From Caldifarciminota bacterium (GTDB taxonomy: Bacteria > Hydrothermota > Hydrothermia > B15-G9 > DRBW01): 16,363 nucleotides of DNA. The position numbers were made by a program, and so were the translations under genes. The DNA is taken from assembly GCA_011042705.1 (NCBI GenBank), contig DRBW01000008.1, forward strand, positions 1-16,363. Direction: 5' to 3'. The number at the start of each line of letters is the position of its first letter. Position 1 is the stretch's first letter. The notes under the pieces are model-generated. The model searched no databases and had not been told where the DNA came from. It saw only the letters and a list, made by a program, of their open reading frames with translations. Shown one piece after another: positions 1 through 7,036 of the stretch.

Positions 1-1842
1 GACAGCAAGGGCCAGAAGGCCCTCAGCTCTCCTCTGATCATACGGGTGCCCACCATGGAGGAGATCTACGCCGAGGCCGAGCGCGCTTCAGCCCAGGGAG
101 AGAAGACGGCCGGCCAGCTCCGGGAAAAGGCATCGGAGCTCAAAAAGAAAATGGAGGAGATGGAAAAGCTCCTCAAAGAGGAGAAAAACATAGACTGGAG
201 CAAAAAAGAAGAACTCAAGAAGCTCCTCGAAAGCCAGAAGGAGACCATAAAAGAGCTCGAGAACAGGCTTTCGGAACTTGATCAGCTCATGGAAAAGATC
301 GCCTCGAGCCCGAGCCTCTCGCCCGAGCTCCTCGAGAAGATCCAGGAGGTGCGGCAGCTCTTCGAGGAGGTCATGACCGAGGAGATGCGGGAAGCGCTGA
401 AAAAACTGGAGGAGGCTCTGAACAGACTCAACCCTCAGGAGATACAGAAGGCTCTCAGTGAACTGAAGCTCAACCAGGAAATGATGATGGAGAACCTGGA
501 GAGGATGTCCAACATCCTCAAGAGGTTCAAGGAAGAATCGGAGCTCCTCAGGCTCTCGGAGATGGCCGAAAGACTCGCCGAAAAACAGAGAAACATAGAA
601 GAGGAGGCAAAACATAAGTCTCCGGAAGAGCTCAAGGAAACGGCCAGAAAGGAAAGCCAGCTGCGAAGCGAGATGGAGGAATTCAGGAAGGGACTCGAAG
701 AGCTGCAGAAATCCCTCGCCGAGTCGGCTGATTCGGCCTTCGCAGAGAGCCTGGCGCTCTCCGCCGAGCAGCTCCAGCAGCTGGAGAAGCTCGCAGAACA
801 GGCCTCGGGTGAAATGCAGGGCGGGAATAAACCTGGCGCCATGAAGAAAATGGAAAGCGTCAGAAAGGGGCTCAAGAAGATGAGCCAGCACCTCCTGGCA
901 CTCCACATGAACATGTCTTCCATGAGGATGGCCCGCCTGACAGAGGCCATCAAGAAGATAAGGGAATCCTCCATCTTCACATCGAAAAGGCAGGAGGAGG
1001 TGCTGAGTGACTGGGAGAAGCTCGACTCCCGCGAGCTCGCCCTCAGAGAAGAGGGGCTGAGACGCGCCGTCGAAAAAACGATAAAAGAGTACATGGACCT
1101 GATGAAACAGACCTTTTTTGCCTCTCCCCGCATTGCCGGCCTCCTCTCAAAGGCCCGTAACGAGATGCTTAAGGCGAAGGAATCCTGCGAGAACAACCGT
1201 ATAGGCCAGGGTAAACGTGCGGCGATGAGGGCCCTCGAGAGCCTGAACCGCGCCGTCGTGGAGATGTACAACACTCAGAGCTGTATGAACAGCTCCTGTT
1301 CCTCCACAGGACTCCAGGAAGCCATGAAATCACTGGCTCAGATGGCACAGCAGCAGGCCGCGATAAACCAGGGCACTCAGTCGCTTATACCTCTCCCCAC
1401 GCCCCTGCCGCAGCCGACCCAGGAACAGCTCGCTCAGCTCGCCGCCCGACAGAAAGCCATAAGCCAGGCGCTCCAGGAGCTCTCGAGCAGCCTCAACGAG
1501 GAAGGACTTCTCAGGGCACTGGAAGAGGCGGCGAAACAGGCCGCTGACATAGCGAAGAAAATGCAGGAAAAGAAGATAGACGAAAAGCTCCTGCAGGAAC
1601 AGCAGAAGCTCCTGACCCGCCTCCTCGAGGCTCAGAGATCCATAAGAAAGCGCGAGTTCACGAGGAAAAGGGAATCTAAGCCCGGAAAGGAATTCATCGC
1701 CAGAAACCCCGGGCCAATTAAGGAACTTCAGGAAAGGGAGAGGCTCAGAAGGGCCCTTTTAGAGGCACGCAGGGAGAAAATTCCTGCCAAGATGAGAAAA
1801 CTGATAGAAGCTTACTTCAAAACCCTTCTCGAAAGCCGCTGA
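1..1842 (+). CDS. DUF4175-like coiled-coil protein, 3' part (5' end outside window)
   Basis: The frame is open from base 1, so this is the C-terminal part of a larger protein. The GTG at 46 and the in-frame ATG at 55 are unlikely to be true starts: the codons before them read a segment ending SPLIIRVP-T-MEE, which resembles the junction in DUF4175 proteins between N-terminal membrane/Ig-like parts and a long helical region. Numbering from the GTG at 46, residues 10-350 are almost continuous charged alpha helix, probably coiled coil. A Gln-rich stretch (QMAQQQAAINQ, about 432-442) and a short Pro-rich linker (450-458) follow, then a basic tail ending in an AYFKTLLES-type motif near 589-597; these also fit DUF4175. 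The family is usually an inner-membrane protein of unknown function, encoded near MoxR/DUF58/vWA or DUF4159 genes. The stop TGA overlaps the next gene's ATG by one base, so the two are probably co-transcribed. The family call is from recalled motif similarity. Confidence 0.72.
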   Translation, partial: DSKGQKALSSPLIIRVPTMEEIYAEAERASAQGEKTAGQLREKASELKKKMEEMEKLLKEEKNIDWSKKEELKKLLESQKETIKELENRLSELDQLMEKIASSPSLSPELLEKIQEVRQLFEEVMTEEMREALKKLEEALNRLNPQEIQKALSELKLNQEMMMENLERMSNILKRFKEESELLRLSEMAERLAEKQRNIEEEAKHKSPEELKETARKESQLRSEMEEFRKGLEELQKSLAESADSAFAESLALSAEQLQQLEKLAEQASGEMQGGNKPGAMKKMESVRKGLKKMSQHLLALHMNMSSMRMARLTEAIKKIRESSIFTSKRQEEVLSDWEKLDSRELALREEGLRRAVEKTIKEYMDLMKQTFFASPRIAGLLSKARNEMLKAKESCENNRIGQGKRAAMRALESLNRAVVEMYNTQSCMNSSCSSTGLQEAMKSLAQMAQQQAAINQGTQSLIPLPTPLPQPTQEQLAQLAARQKAISQALQELSSSLNEEGLLRALEEAAKQAADIAKKMQEKKIDEKLLQEQQKLLTRLLEAQRSIRKREFTRKRESKPGKEFIARNPGPIKELQERERLRRALLEARREKIPAKMRKLIEAYFKTLLESR

Positions 1843-2735
1843 TGAAATTCGTCTTTTCGAAAAAGTACCTGATGGACCTGGAGGGACACGTCTTTCCCGT
1901 GGAGAAGTACGAGCTCTTGAGGAGAAAGCTCCTGCAGGACCTGGGCGATGAGAGCTACTTCGTGGAGCCCGAAAGGCCCTCTCTCGAAGACCTCATGCTG
2001 GTCCACGAGAAGGAGTATCTCGAGGATTTCATCAACCTTCGCTGGACATGGAGGACGCTGATGTCGGAGGCCCCTCTCAACCCGACGGTGGTGGAGGGGT
2101 TCATCTACATGGCCGGGGGATCTCACAGGGCCGCCTCGATAGCCCTTGAAGAGGGCTGGAGCATGAACATAGGGGGAGGATTCCACCACGCTTACCCCGA
2201 CCATGCCGAGGGTTTCTGCTACATAAACGATATCGCTTATGCCGTTAAAAAGCTCAAAGCCGCGGGGAAAATCAAGAAGGCCCTCATCGTCGATTGCGAC
2301 CTTCACCAGGGAAACGGCACTGCCTTTATTTTTCGTGGTGATCCCGATGTCTTCACTTTCTCGATTCACCAGGAGCTCCTTTATCCTTATCCCAAGGAAC
2401 CCGGGGACCTCGATATAGGGCTCGATGCCGGGGTCGGCGATGAGGAATATCTGGAGAAACTCAGGGAAGGGCTCGAAATAGCCTTCAGGAGGATCGAACC
2501 AGAGATCATAATATACCAGGCCGGAGCCGATCCCTACAGGGGGGATCCCCTCGGCCAGCTTAGGCTCTCAAAGGAGGGATTGAGAAAAAGGGACGAGCTC
2601 GTATATAGCTACGCCGCCGAGCGCTCTATACCCGTCGCCATCACCCTGGGAGGCGGATATACGAACCCCCTCGACGAGGTGGTTGAGATACACCACAACA
2701 CGGCGCTCGCGGCGATGGAGATTCTGGGGAGGTAA
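1842..2735 (+). CDS. Histone deacetylase-family (class I/AcuC-like) zinc amidohydrolase
   Basis: A 297-residue deacetylase-fold enzyme, a short family member close to a minimal catalytic domain. Known members remove acetyl groups from lysines or polyamines with a single zinc. The active site appears intact: the charge-relay His pair at H115-H116 (GGGFHHAY), the D151-C-D153-L-H155 motif holding zinc ligands D153 and H155, the third ligand D230 in QAGADPY, and the catalytic tyrosine Y273 in LGGGYTNP. There is no signal peptide, so it is cytoplasmic. It begins at an ATG overlapping the stop of the DUF4175-like gene (TGATG) and ends 29 nt before the FG-GAP gene. The substrate cannot be told from sequence; acetyl-polyamine, acetoin-utilisation-type or protein acetyl-lysine are all possible. 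No acetyl-CoA synthetase or acetyltransferase lies beside it. Confidence 0.93.
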   Translation: MKFVFSKKYLMDLEGHVFPVEKYELLRRKLLQDLGDESYFVEPERPSLEDLMLVHEKEYLEDFINLRWTWRTLMSEAPLNPTVVEGFIYMAGGSHRAASIALEEGWSMNIGGGFHHAYPDHAEGFCYINDIAYAVKKLKAAGKIKKALIVDCDLHQGNGTAFIFRGDPDVFTFSIHQELLYPYPKEPGDLDIGLDAGVGDEEYLEKLREGLEIAFRRIEPEIIIYQAGADPYRGDPLGQLRLSKEGLRKRDELVYSYAAERSIPVAITLGGGYTNPLDEVVEIHHNTALAAMEILGR

Positions 2736-2747
2736 TCGAACTAAACC

Positions 2748-2757
2748 AAAGGAGGTG
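2748..2757 (+). promoter_or_regulatory. Shine-Dalgarno site that sets the start of the FG-GAP gene
   Basis: AAAGGAGGTG ends close to a GTG at 2759, only about 3 nt from the GGAGG core, but lies 9 nt before the ATG at 2765. The normal spacing favours ATG 2765 as the true start. Confidence 0.75.
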
Positions 2758-2764
2758 GGTGGCA

Positions 2765-4273
2765 ATGGGATGGGGAATATCCCTTGCCCTTATTGTCTGT
2801 TTTCTTCCTTCTCCCAAGCCTGGATTCCCGGTTCATCTCGACGGAGGATTCGTCTACTCGCCTGCCACAGCGGACCTTAACGACGATGGAAGTGACGACA
2901 TCGTCGCGGTGGCCGGAGGCATCTGGGCAGTGGATGGGCACGGCGTCGTGATGGACGGATGGCCGACCATGCGAGGATACATCTTCAATTCGAAGGCGGC
3001 AGTGGGAAACGCCTGGAATGGAAGACATCAGGAAATCGCCGCTGGCAGAGCTTACTGGCTCGATGACTCCATCAGGACTTATCTTTTCAACACATGGGGC
3101 GCCCTGCTTCCTCCCTGGCCGGTCACCATAGGCTGGGTCACAATCAGGACCAGGCTCGGAGTCCTTTCCCTCATCGATATGGACGGAGATGGCCTCGATG
3201 AGCTCATAGCTCCTTCTTCCTTCGGGCCCCACGTGATAAAGGGCAGCGGTGAAATCGTTCTTCCCCACAATGGAAACCCGGGCCTCCTCGGCGGGGACAT
3301 ACTCACGGCCGATGTGGAGGGAGATCCCGCCCTCGAACTCATCGTCCTGACTGATCCGATCAGGATTGTGGACCTCAACGGCGATGTGCTCCGGGAGTTC
3401 AGTTCAGGGCTGGATACGATCTTCGGTGGCATCCTTGTCGATCTGGACGGCGACGTGAAGTTAGAGATACTCCTCATGGGCGAGCTGGAGGACCGGCTGA
3501 CACTCAATGCCCTGGCTTTCGACGGAACTACGGTCCCGGGCTGGCCCCTTAGGACCGGCATTTCATCGATCTTTTACGTTCCCTGTGGCCTGTCGGCCGG
3601 CGATCTCGACGGAGACGGGCTGCCGGAGGTCATACTAACGGCCACGGATATCATGACGGGAATCGTATACGTCGCCAGGGCCGATGGAACGCCCTGCAAT
3701 CATGGGGAACCCATATTCCGGAGCTCGGGATTTCCAGGCGAAGCCCTCGCCGTGAACCTGCACGGTGGGAAAAAGAACTCCGTGGTGGTACAGTTCTGCG
3801 CGAACAACAGCAAAGTGAAGGTCTACGCCTTTGACATAAACGGCAAAATCGAAAAGGGATGGCCCATCGTCCTTGCCCAGTGCCCCTGTAACAACAGGTT
3901 ACTCACCCCCGCCGTGGCCGATATCGACGGGGACAAAAGGTCCGACCTCGTCGCTCTCAGCCCCAACGGAATTCTCTATGCATATGAGATCTCGGAATTT
4001 TCCCCTCAGGGAGACTGGCTGCAGGAGAATCACGACGCAAGAAACAGTTTCACTCTTTCGCCGATACTCGGCCGGAGAAAGCCCTCTGCAGTCCGGGAAA
4101 GGCCACGTGTCCACCTGTCGGCGAGCGATAGTGTCTCAACCTTAAAGGGGAAATGGAGTGTTTTCGATGCCGCCGGAAGGAGGATGACGGTTTCCATCGA
4201 TCTCCTACCTCCCGGCCTCTATTTCGCCACAGAAAAGGGAAGGCCGGCCCTGCGTATCCTGAAGGTGAGGTGA
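2765..4273 (+). CDS. Secreted FG-GAP/VCBS-repeat protein with C-terminal sorting-like domain
   Basis: About 502 residues from ATG 2765; an in-frame GTG at 2759 is too close to the ribosome site. A short hydrophobic N terminus (GISLALIVCFL) is probably a signal peptide. At least six Asp-rich loops of FG-GAP/VCBS type follow: DLNDDGSDD (about 37), DMDGDGLDE (138), DVEGDPALE (183), DLDGDVKLE (226), DLDGDGLPE (280) and DIDGDKRSD (386). This pattern implies a calcium-binding beta propeller on the cell surface or secreted. The last 45 residues (WSVFDAAGRR, then PPGLYFATEKGRP, ending ILKVR) resemble the C-terminal sorting/FlgD-like beta domain of type IX-type secreted proteins in FCB bacteria, though shorter than usual. 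Function is unknown; adhesion or cell-surface binding is a guess. It lies 29 nt after the deacetylase gene and may be its last co-transcribed partner. Confidence 0.85.
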   Translation: MGWGISLALIVCFLPSPKPGFPVHLDGGFVYSPATADLNDDGSDDIVAVAGGIWAVDGHGVVMDGWPTMRGYIFNSKAAVGNAWNGRHQEIAAGRAYWLDDSIRTYLFNTWGALLPPWPVTIGWVTIRTRLGVLSLIDMDGDGLDELIAPSSFGPHVIKGSGEIVLPHNGNPGLLGGDILTADVEGDPALELIVLTDPIRIVDLNGDVLREFSSGLDTIFGGILVDLDGDVKLEILLMGELEDRLTLNALAFDGTTVPGWPLRTGISSIFYVPCGLSAGDLDGDGLPEVILTATDIMTGIVYVARADGTPCNHGEPIFRSSGFPGEALAVNLHGGKKNSVVVQFCANNSKVKVYAFDINGKIEKGWPIVLAQCPCNNRLLTPAVADIDGDKRSDLVALSPNGILYAYEISEFSPQGDWLQENHDARNSFTLSPILGRRKPSAVRERPRVHLSASDSVSTLKGKWSVFDAAGRRMTVSIDLLPPGLYFATEKGRPALRILKVR

Positions 4274-4280
4274 GCTGATA

Positions 4281-4314
4281 TGGGGTCGGGGCTCGCCTGC
4301 GAGCCCCGCCCCCA
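4281..4314. other. Very strong GC hairpin without a U-tract
   Basis: An inverted repeat GGGGCTCGC-CT-GCGAGCCCC (4288-4307) is extended by C4287-G4308, a bulged T4286 and four more G-C pairs (4282-4285 with 4309-4312), with T4281 facing A4314. It begins about 8 nt after the stop of the FG-GAP gene. On the + strand it is followed by AAAAAGATAAAAAT rather than T residues, so it is not a textbook intrinsic terminator. It may still stop polymerase or protect the mRNA 3' end. Confidence 0.6.
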
Positions 4315-4327
4315 AAAAGATAAAAAT

Positions 4328-4361
4328 CAGGAACGAGCGCTCCGGTGCGCTCATCAGCCTG
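4328..4361. other. Second hairpin in the same gap
   Basis: GAGCGC (4335-4340) pairs with GCGCTC (4347-4352) around a 6-nt loop. CAGG (4328-4331) and CCTG (4358-4361) can extend it across an internal loop. Together with the preceding hairpin it makes the 4274-4425 gap highly structured. No RNA family is recognised. Confidence 0.35.
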
Positions 4362-4429
4362 TAATGCAAGAGCTCCTGAAAATAGAAATCAGGCCATCGA
4401 AGGCAAATTACCTTCAGCGGGGCTCTGTC

Positions 4430-4456
4430 TTGACAGGGCAAAAAATTTGGCATAAT
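4430..4456 (+). promoter_or_regulatory. Sigma70-like promoter directly upstream of the TPR gene
   Basis: A perfect -35 TTGACA (4430-4435) and an extended -10 TGG-CATAAT (4448-4456) are separated by 15 nt, shorter than the usual 17. Transcription would start near 4463-4465, that is 0-2 nt before the ATG at 4465. A weaker -10 register, TAATCT (4453-4458), gives a 17-nt spacer and a start exactly at 4465. Confidence 0.6.
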
Positions 4457-4464
4457 CTTTGAGA

Positions 4465-4956
4465 ATGGGGCAGAACAGGGAGAAGTTTATCCCCCTCCTG
4501 AAGAAGGCATCACTTCTCTTTGGGGAGGGAAAATACGAGCAGGCATTGAAAACAGTCGACGAGGCGATAACCCGCAACCGTGAACAGCCCTTTGCCCATC
4601 ATCTCAGGGGAGAGATCCTCCTCAAGCTGTCGAGGAAAAGCGAGGCTCTGGCGGCCTTCAGAGAGGCCCTGAGGCTGGAACCTTATGATTTCCCCTCTGC
4701 TTACAGGCTCGCCCAGCTCCTCGAGGAGAAGGGCGACTTCAAGGAGGCCTTTTTCCATTACCGCAAGGTTTATTTCCTGTACCCCTGGGCCTTTGACATC
4801 GAGATGAAGCTGGAGGAGCTGAAGGAGCGGACGGGAAAAGCCGTACACCTTGCCGGCGCCACTGAGGAGATCCGACTGCTTTTCCGTTCGATAGAAGACA
4901 TGGACAAAAAGAACATCTGGGTCTGGAAGCAGGGATTTAAGGAGGAAAAAACCTGA
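4465..4956 (+). CDS. Tetratricopeptide-repeat protein
   Basis: A 163-residue protein from ATG 4465; an in-frame TTG at 4459 would extend it by two residues, but that codon lies inside the promoter region. Helix pairs of TPR type cover about residues 8-110: the sequence EGKYEQALKTVDEAI, then LSRKSEALAAFREALRLEPYD, then KGDFKEAFFHYRKVYFLYPWA fits the W-L-G-Y-A-F-A-P pattern of two and a half to three repeats. It has no signal peptide, so it is probably a cytoplasmic scaffold for protein-protein contacts. The partner is not identifiable. It has no Shine-Dalgarno sequence and is predicted to be translated from a leaderless mRNA. Its stop overlaps the ATG of the M24 peptidase by one base, so it leads a five-gene unit. 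Confidence 0.82.
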   Translation: MGQNREKFIPLLKKASLLFGEGKYEQALKTVDEAITRNREQPFAHHLRGEILLKLSRKSEALAAFREALRLEPYDFPSAYRLAQLLEEKGDFKEAFFHYRKVYFLYPWAFDIEMKLEELKERTGKAVHLAGATEEIRLLFRSIEDMDKKNIWVWKQGFKEEKT

Positions 4957-6020
4957 TGGCCGAAAAACTGAAAAAGCTCAGGGCTTTTATGGCCGAGAAA
5001 AACGCCGAGGCAATGTACGTGACCAATCTCTCCAGCATAAGGTATCTCTCGGGGTTCTCCGGTTCCTCCGCACTGCTCCTCATATCCGAAAAAGAGGCAC
5101 ATTTTTTCACCGACTTCCGGTACAAAGAGCAATCTGCCCAGGAAGTCTCGGCCGAATTTGAGATTCATATCGGGAAAAAACTCCTCGAAGAATCCACGGC
5201 ATTCATAGGAAATGCAAAACGGGTGGGGTTTGAATCGAAATATGCGACATACAGTTTTTACGAAGAGCTCAAAAAACTCCTGGGAGACCGCGAGTTACTT
5301 CCCCTGCCCGACTACATCATGGAACTGCGGTCCACCAAGACCGACGAGGAGATAGAAAAAATAGAAAGGGCGCAGAGAATAACCGATGAGGTCTTCTCCG
5401 AGGTGCTGGAAATCATAAATCCTGACATGACCGAACTGGAATTAGCCGCAGAGATCGAATACAGGATGAAAAGGCACGGCGCCGAAGGTTTTGCCTTCTC
5501 AACGATCGTCGCTTCGGGTCCTCACTCTGCCCTCCCCCATGCCAGGCCCCGACCGGTCAAACTGGGAAGGGAAACCATGGTGGTCATGGATTTCGGCACC
5601 AGACTCGACGGTTACAACTCCGACATGACCCGCACGATCTGGATAGGAAACTCGCCCGATCCCAAATTCCTGGAGATCTATGAGATCACCCTGAAGGCCC
5701 AGACACTGGCGGAAGAAAGGGCAAGAATAGGGATGAAAGCCGCCGATCTCGACGGCATCGCAAGAAATTACATAAAGGAGCGGGGTTACGGAGAGCAATT
5801 CGGCCATGGGCTCGGCCACGGCGTGGGGCTGGACGTCCACGAGCTGCCCCGCGTGGCGGAGAGCTCCGAGGAAATTCTCAGGGAAAATACGGTCTTCACC
5901 GTTGAGCCCGGCATCTACCTGCCGGGTTTCGGGGGGGTGAGGATCGAGGATATGGTTGTGCTTCGAAAGGACGGCCCACGGATACTGACGGCGTCCAGCA
6001 AGGAATTGATCAAGGTATAA
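4956..6020 (+). CDS. M24-family Xaa-Pro dipeptidase/aminopeptidase
   Basis: A 354-residue metallopeptidase cleaving the bond before a proline in peptides; cytoplasmic. Residues 1-125 form a creatinase N-terminal-type domain (TNLSSIRYLSGFSGS), and residues about 133-354 the pita-bread catalytic domain. All five metal ligands are present by alignment with known prolidases: D212 (MDFG), D223 (NSDMTR, 11 residues later), H288 (GLGHGVGLDVHE), E317 (TVEPG) and E331 (RIEDM). H295 of the DVHE motif is also conserved. The start ATG overlaps the TPR gene's stop and has a strong ribosome site (TAAGGAGG, 4938-4945) inside that gene. The length matches the short bacterial YpdF/PepQ-like class, often found directly before efp, as here. 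Prolidase versus aminopeptidase P specificity cannot be decided. Confidence 0.93.
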   Translation: MAEKLKKLRAFMAEKNAEAMYVTNLSSIRYLSGFSGSSALLLISEKEAHFFTDFRYKEQSAQEVSAEFEIHIGKKLLEESTAFIGNAKRVGFESKYATYSFYEELKKLLGDRELLPLPDYIMELRSTKTDEEIEKIERAQRITDEVFSEVLEIINPDMTELELAAEIEYRMKRHGAEGFAFSTIVASGPHSALPHARPRPVKLGRETMVVMDFGTRLDGYNSDMTRTIWIGNSPDPKFLEIYEITLKAQTLAEERARIGMKAADLDGIARNYIKERGYGEQFGHGLGHGVGLDVHELPRVAESSEEILRENTVFTVEPGIYLPGFGGVRIEDMVVLRKDGPRILTASSKELIKV

Positions 6021-6027
6021 AGGAGGT
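6020..6027 (+). promoter_or_regulatory. Shine-Dalgarno site that sets the start of efp
   Basis: AAGGAGGT lies 6 nt before ATG 6033. A TTG at 6027 in the same frame overlaps this site and cannot be the start. Confidence 0.8.
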
Positions 6028-6032
6028 TGCAC

Positions 6033-6587
6033 ATGCCCGATATCAGGACAGGGATGGCCATAAAACTCGACGGGGAGATTTATCTTGTGGTGGATTTTCA
6101 GCACATTCACATGGGGAGGGGAGGCGCCACCATAAGGACCAAGCTCAAAAACATGAGGACGGGACAGGTGAGGGAGATAAGCCTCAGGGATACCGATACC
6201 GTCGAAGAGGTCCGGGTGGAAAGGAGACCCGCTGCCTTTTCCTACACGACGGGCGACAATTACGTTTTCTATGACATAGAGACATACGAAGAGCACATCT
6301 TTCCAGAGGATCAGCTGAAGGACATCCTGCCGTACCTGAAAGAAGGCCTTGAGGTGACGATCCTGTACATCGACGGCAGCCCTCTCGGAATCGAACTGCC
6401 CAATTCTGTTGTGCTGGAAGTTGTGGAGACCGATCCCGGGCTCAAGGGAGATACGGCATCGGGAGGGTCGAAACCTGCCAAGCTTGAGACGGGGCTCGTC
6501 ATCCAGGTTCCTCTCTTTGTCCAGATCGGGGACAAAGTCAGGGTCGACACGAGGACTGGAAAATATCTGGAGAGGGTTAAAGAGTGA
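6033..6587 (+). CDS. efp: Translation elongation factor P
   Basis: A 184-residue protein from ATG 6033, the usual EF-P length. EF-P binds between the ribosomal P and E sites and relieves stalling at consecutive prolines. The KOW-like N-terminal domain carries the family block RTKLKNMRTG (about 35-44), followed by the OB domains with VFYDIETYE (about 73-81) and the C-terminal motif GDKVRVDTRTG-YLERVKE. The tip of the modification loop reads HMGRGG, so the residue corresponding to E. coli Lys34 is Arg29. EpmA-type beta-lysylation of a lysine is therefore excluded; the loop may be unmodified, or a substrate of an arginine-modifying enzyme such as EarP-type rhamnosyltransferase, though the neighbouring residues differ from the classic EarP clade. 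A similar MGRG loop is recalled from Thermotoga-like EF-P. The next gene's GTG overlaps its stop by four bases. Confidence 0.96.
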   Translation: MPDIRTGMAIKLDGEIYLVVDFQHIHMGRGGATIRTKLKNMRTGQVREISLRDTDTVEEVRVERRPAAFSYTTGDNYVFYDIETYEEHIFPEDQLKDILPYLKEGLEVTILYIDGSPLGIELPNSVVLEVVETDPGLKGDTASGGSKPAKLETGLVIQVPLFVQIGDKVRVDTRTGKYLERVKE

Positions 6588-7036
6588 AGCTGGAAAAAAT
6601 AAAGGAACTCATAAAGATCCTTGAGGAAAATGGGCTCGCGGAGATAGAGGTCAGCGACCTCTTCACGCGGGTCAGGATAGTGAAGGTGAGGCCTGGAGAA
6701 GCCCTTGTAACGCCGCAGACCGCGCCCGCCCCGAAACGAGAAAGTGCTCCCCAGGAAAAGCCCCAGGAGAAACAGGTCGAGGAGAAGAGAAACCTCCATC
6801 CCATCAAGTCGCCCATCGTTGGGACCTTCTACAGGGCTCCCGCTCCCGACGCCGATCCCTTCGTTCAGGTCGGAGATATCGTCAAAAAGGGGCAGGTCCT
6901 GTGCATAGTCGAGGCGATGAAGGTCATGAACGAGATAGAATCGGATATCAACGGGAAGGTGGTCGAGATCCTGGTTGAAAACGCTCAGCCCGTGGAATAC
7001 GGACAGGTACTGTTCCTCCTGGAACCGCTTGAGTGA
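6584..7036 (+). CDS. accB: Biotin carboxyl carrier protein of acetyl-CoA carboxylase
   Basis: A 150-residue protein of typical AccB length. It carries biotin for carboxylation of acetyl-CoA, the first step of fatty-acid synthesis. The N-terminal helix (MKLEKIKELIKILEENGL) matches AccB. A flexible Ala/Pro/Glu/Lys linker spans about residues 37-70, and the biotinyl domain about 72-150. The biotin attachment motif is EAMKVMNEI with Lys113 as the acceptor. The start is GTG in a GTGA overlap with the efp stop, and its own stop overlaps the next GTG in the same way, so translational coupling is likely. The efp-accB order is common in bacteria, but accC normally follows and here it does not; biotin carboxylase must be encoded elsewhere. 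Confidence 0.95.
   Translation: MKLEKIKELIKILEENGLAEIEVSDLFTRVRIVKVRPGEALVTPQTAPAPKRESAPQEKPQEKQVEEKRNLHPIKSPIVGTFYRAPAPDADPFVQVGDIVKKGQVLCIVEAMKVMNEIESDINGKVVEILVENAQPVEYGQVLFLLEPLE

Noticed and set aside
88..1274. Long minus-strand frames of 272 and 279 codons opposite the DUF4175-like gene
   Set aside because: They are complements of a Glu/Lys-rich coiled coil (Leu/Phe- or Ser-rich, low complexity) and have no recognisable motif.
4280..4462. 60-codon frame in the gap before the TPR gene
   Set aside because: It starts inside the strong hairpin and runs through the promoter; no ribosome site and no protein-like composition.
5499..6296. 265-codon minus-strand frame over the M24 peptidase and efp
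   Set aside because: It spans two clear plus-strand genes with intact active-site motifs and has no domain of its own.
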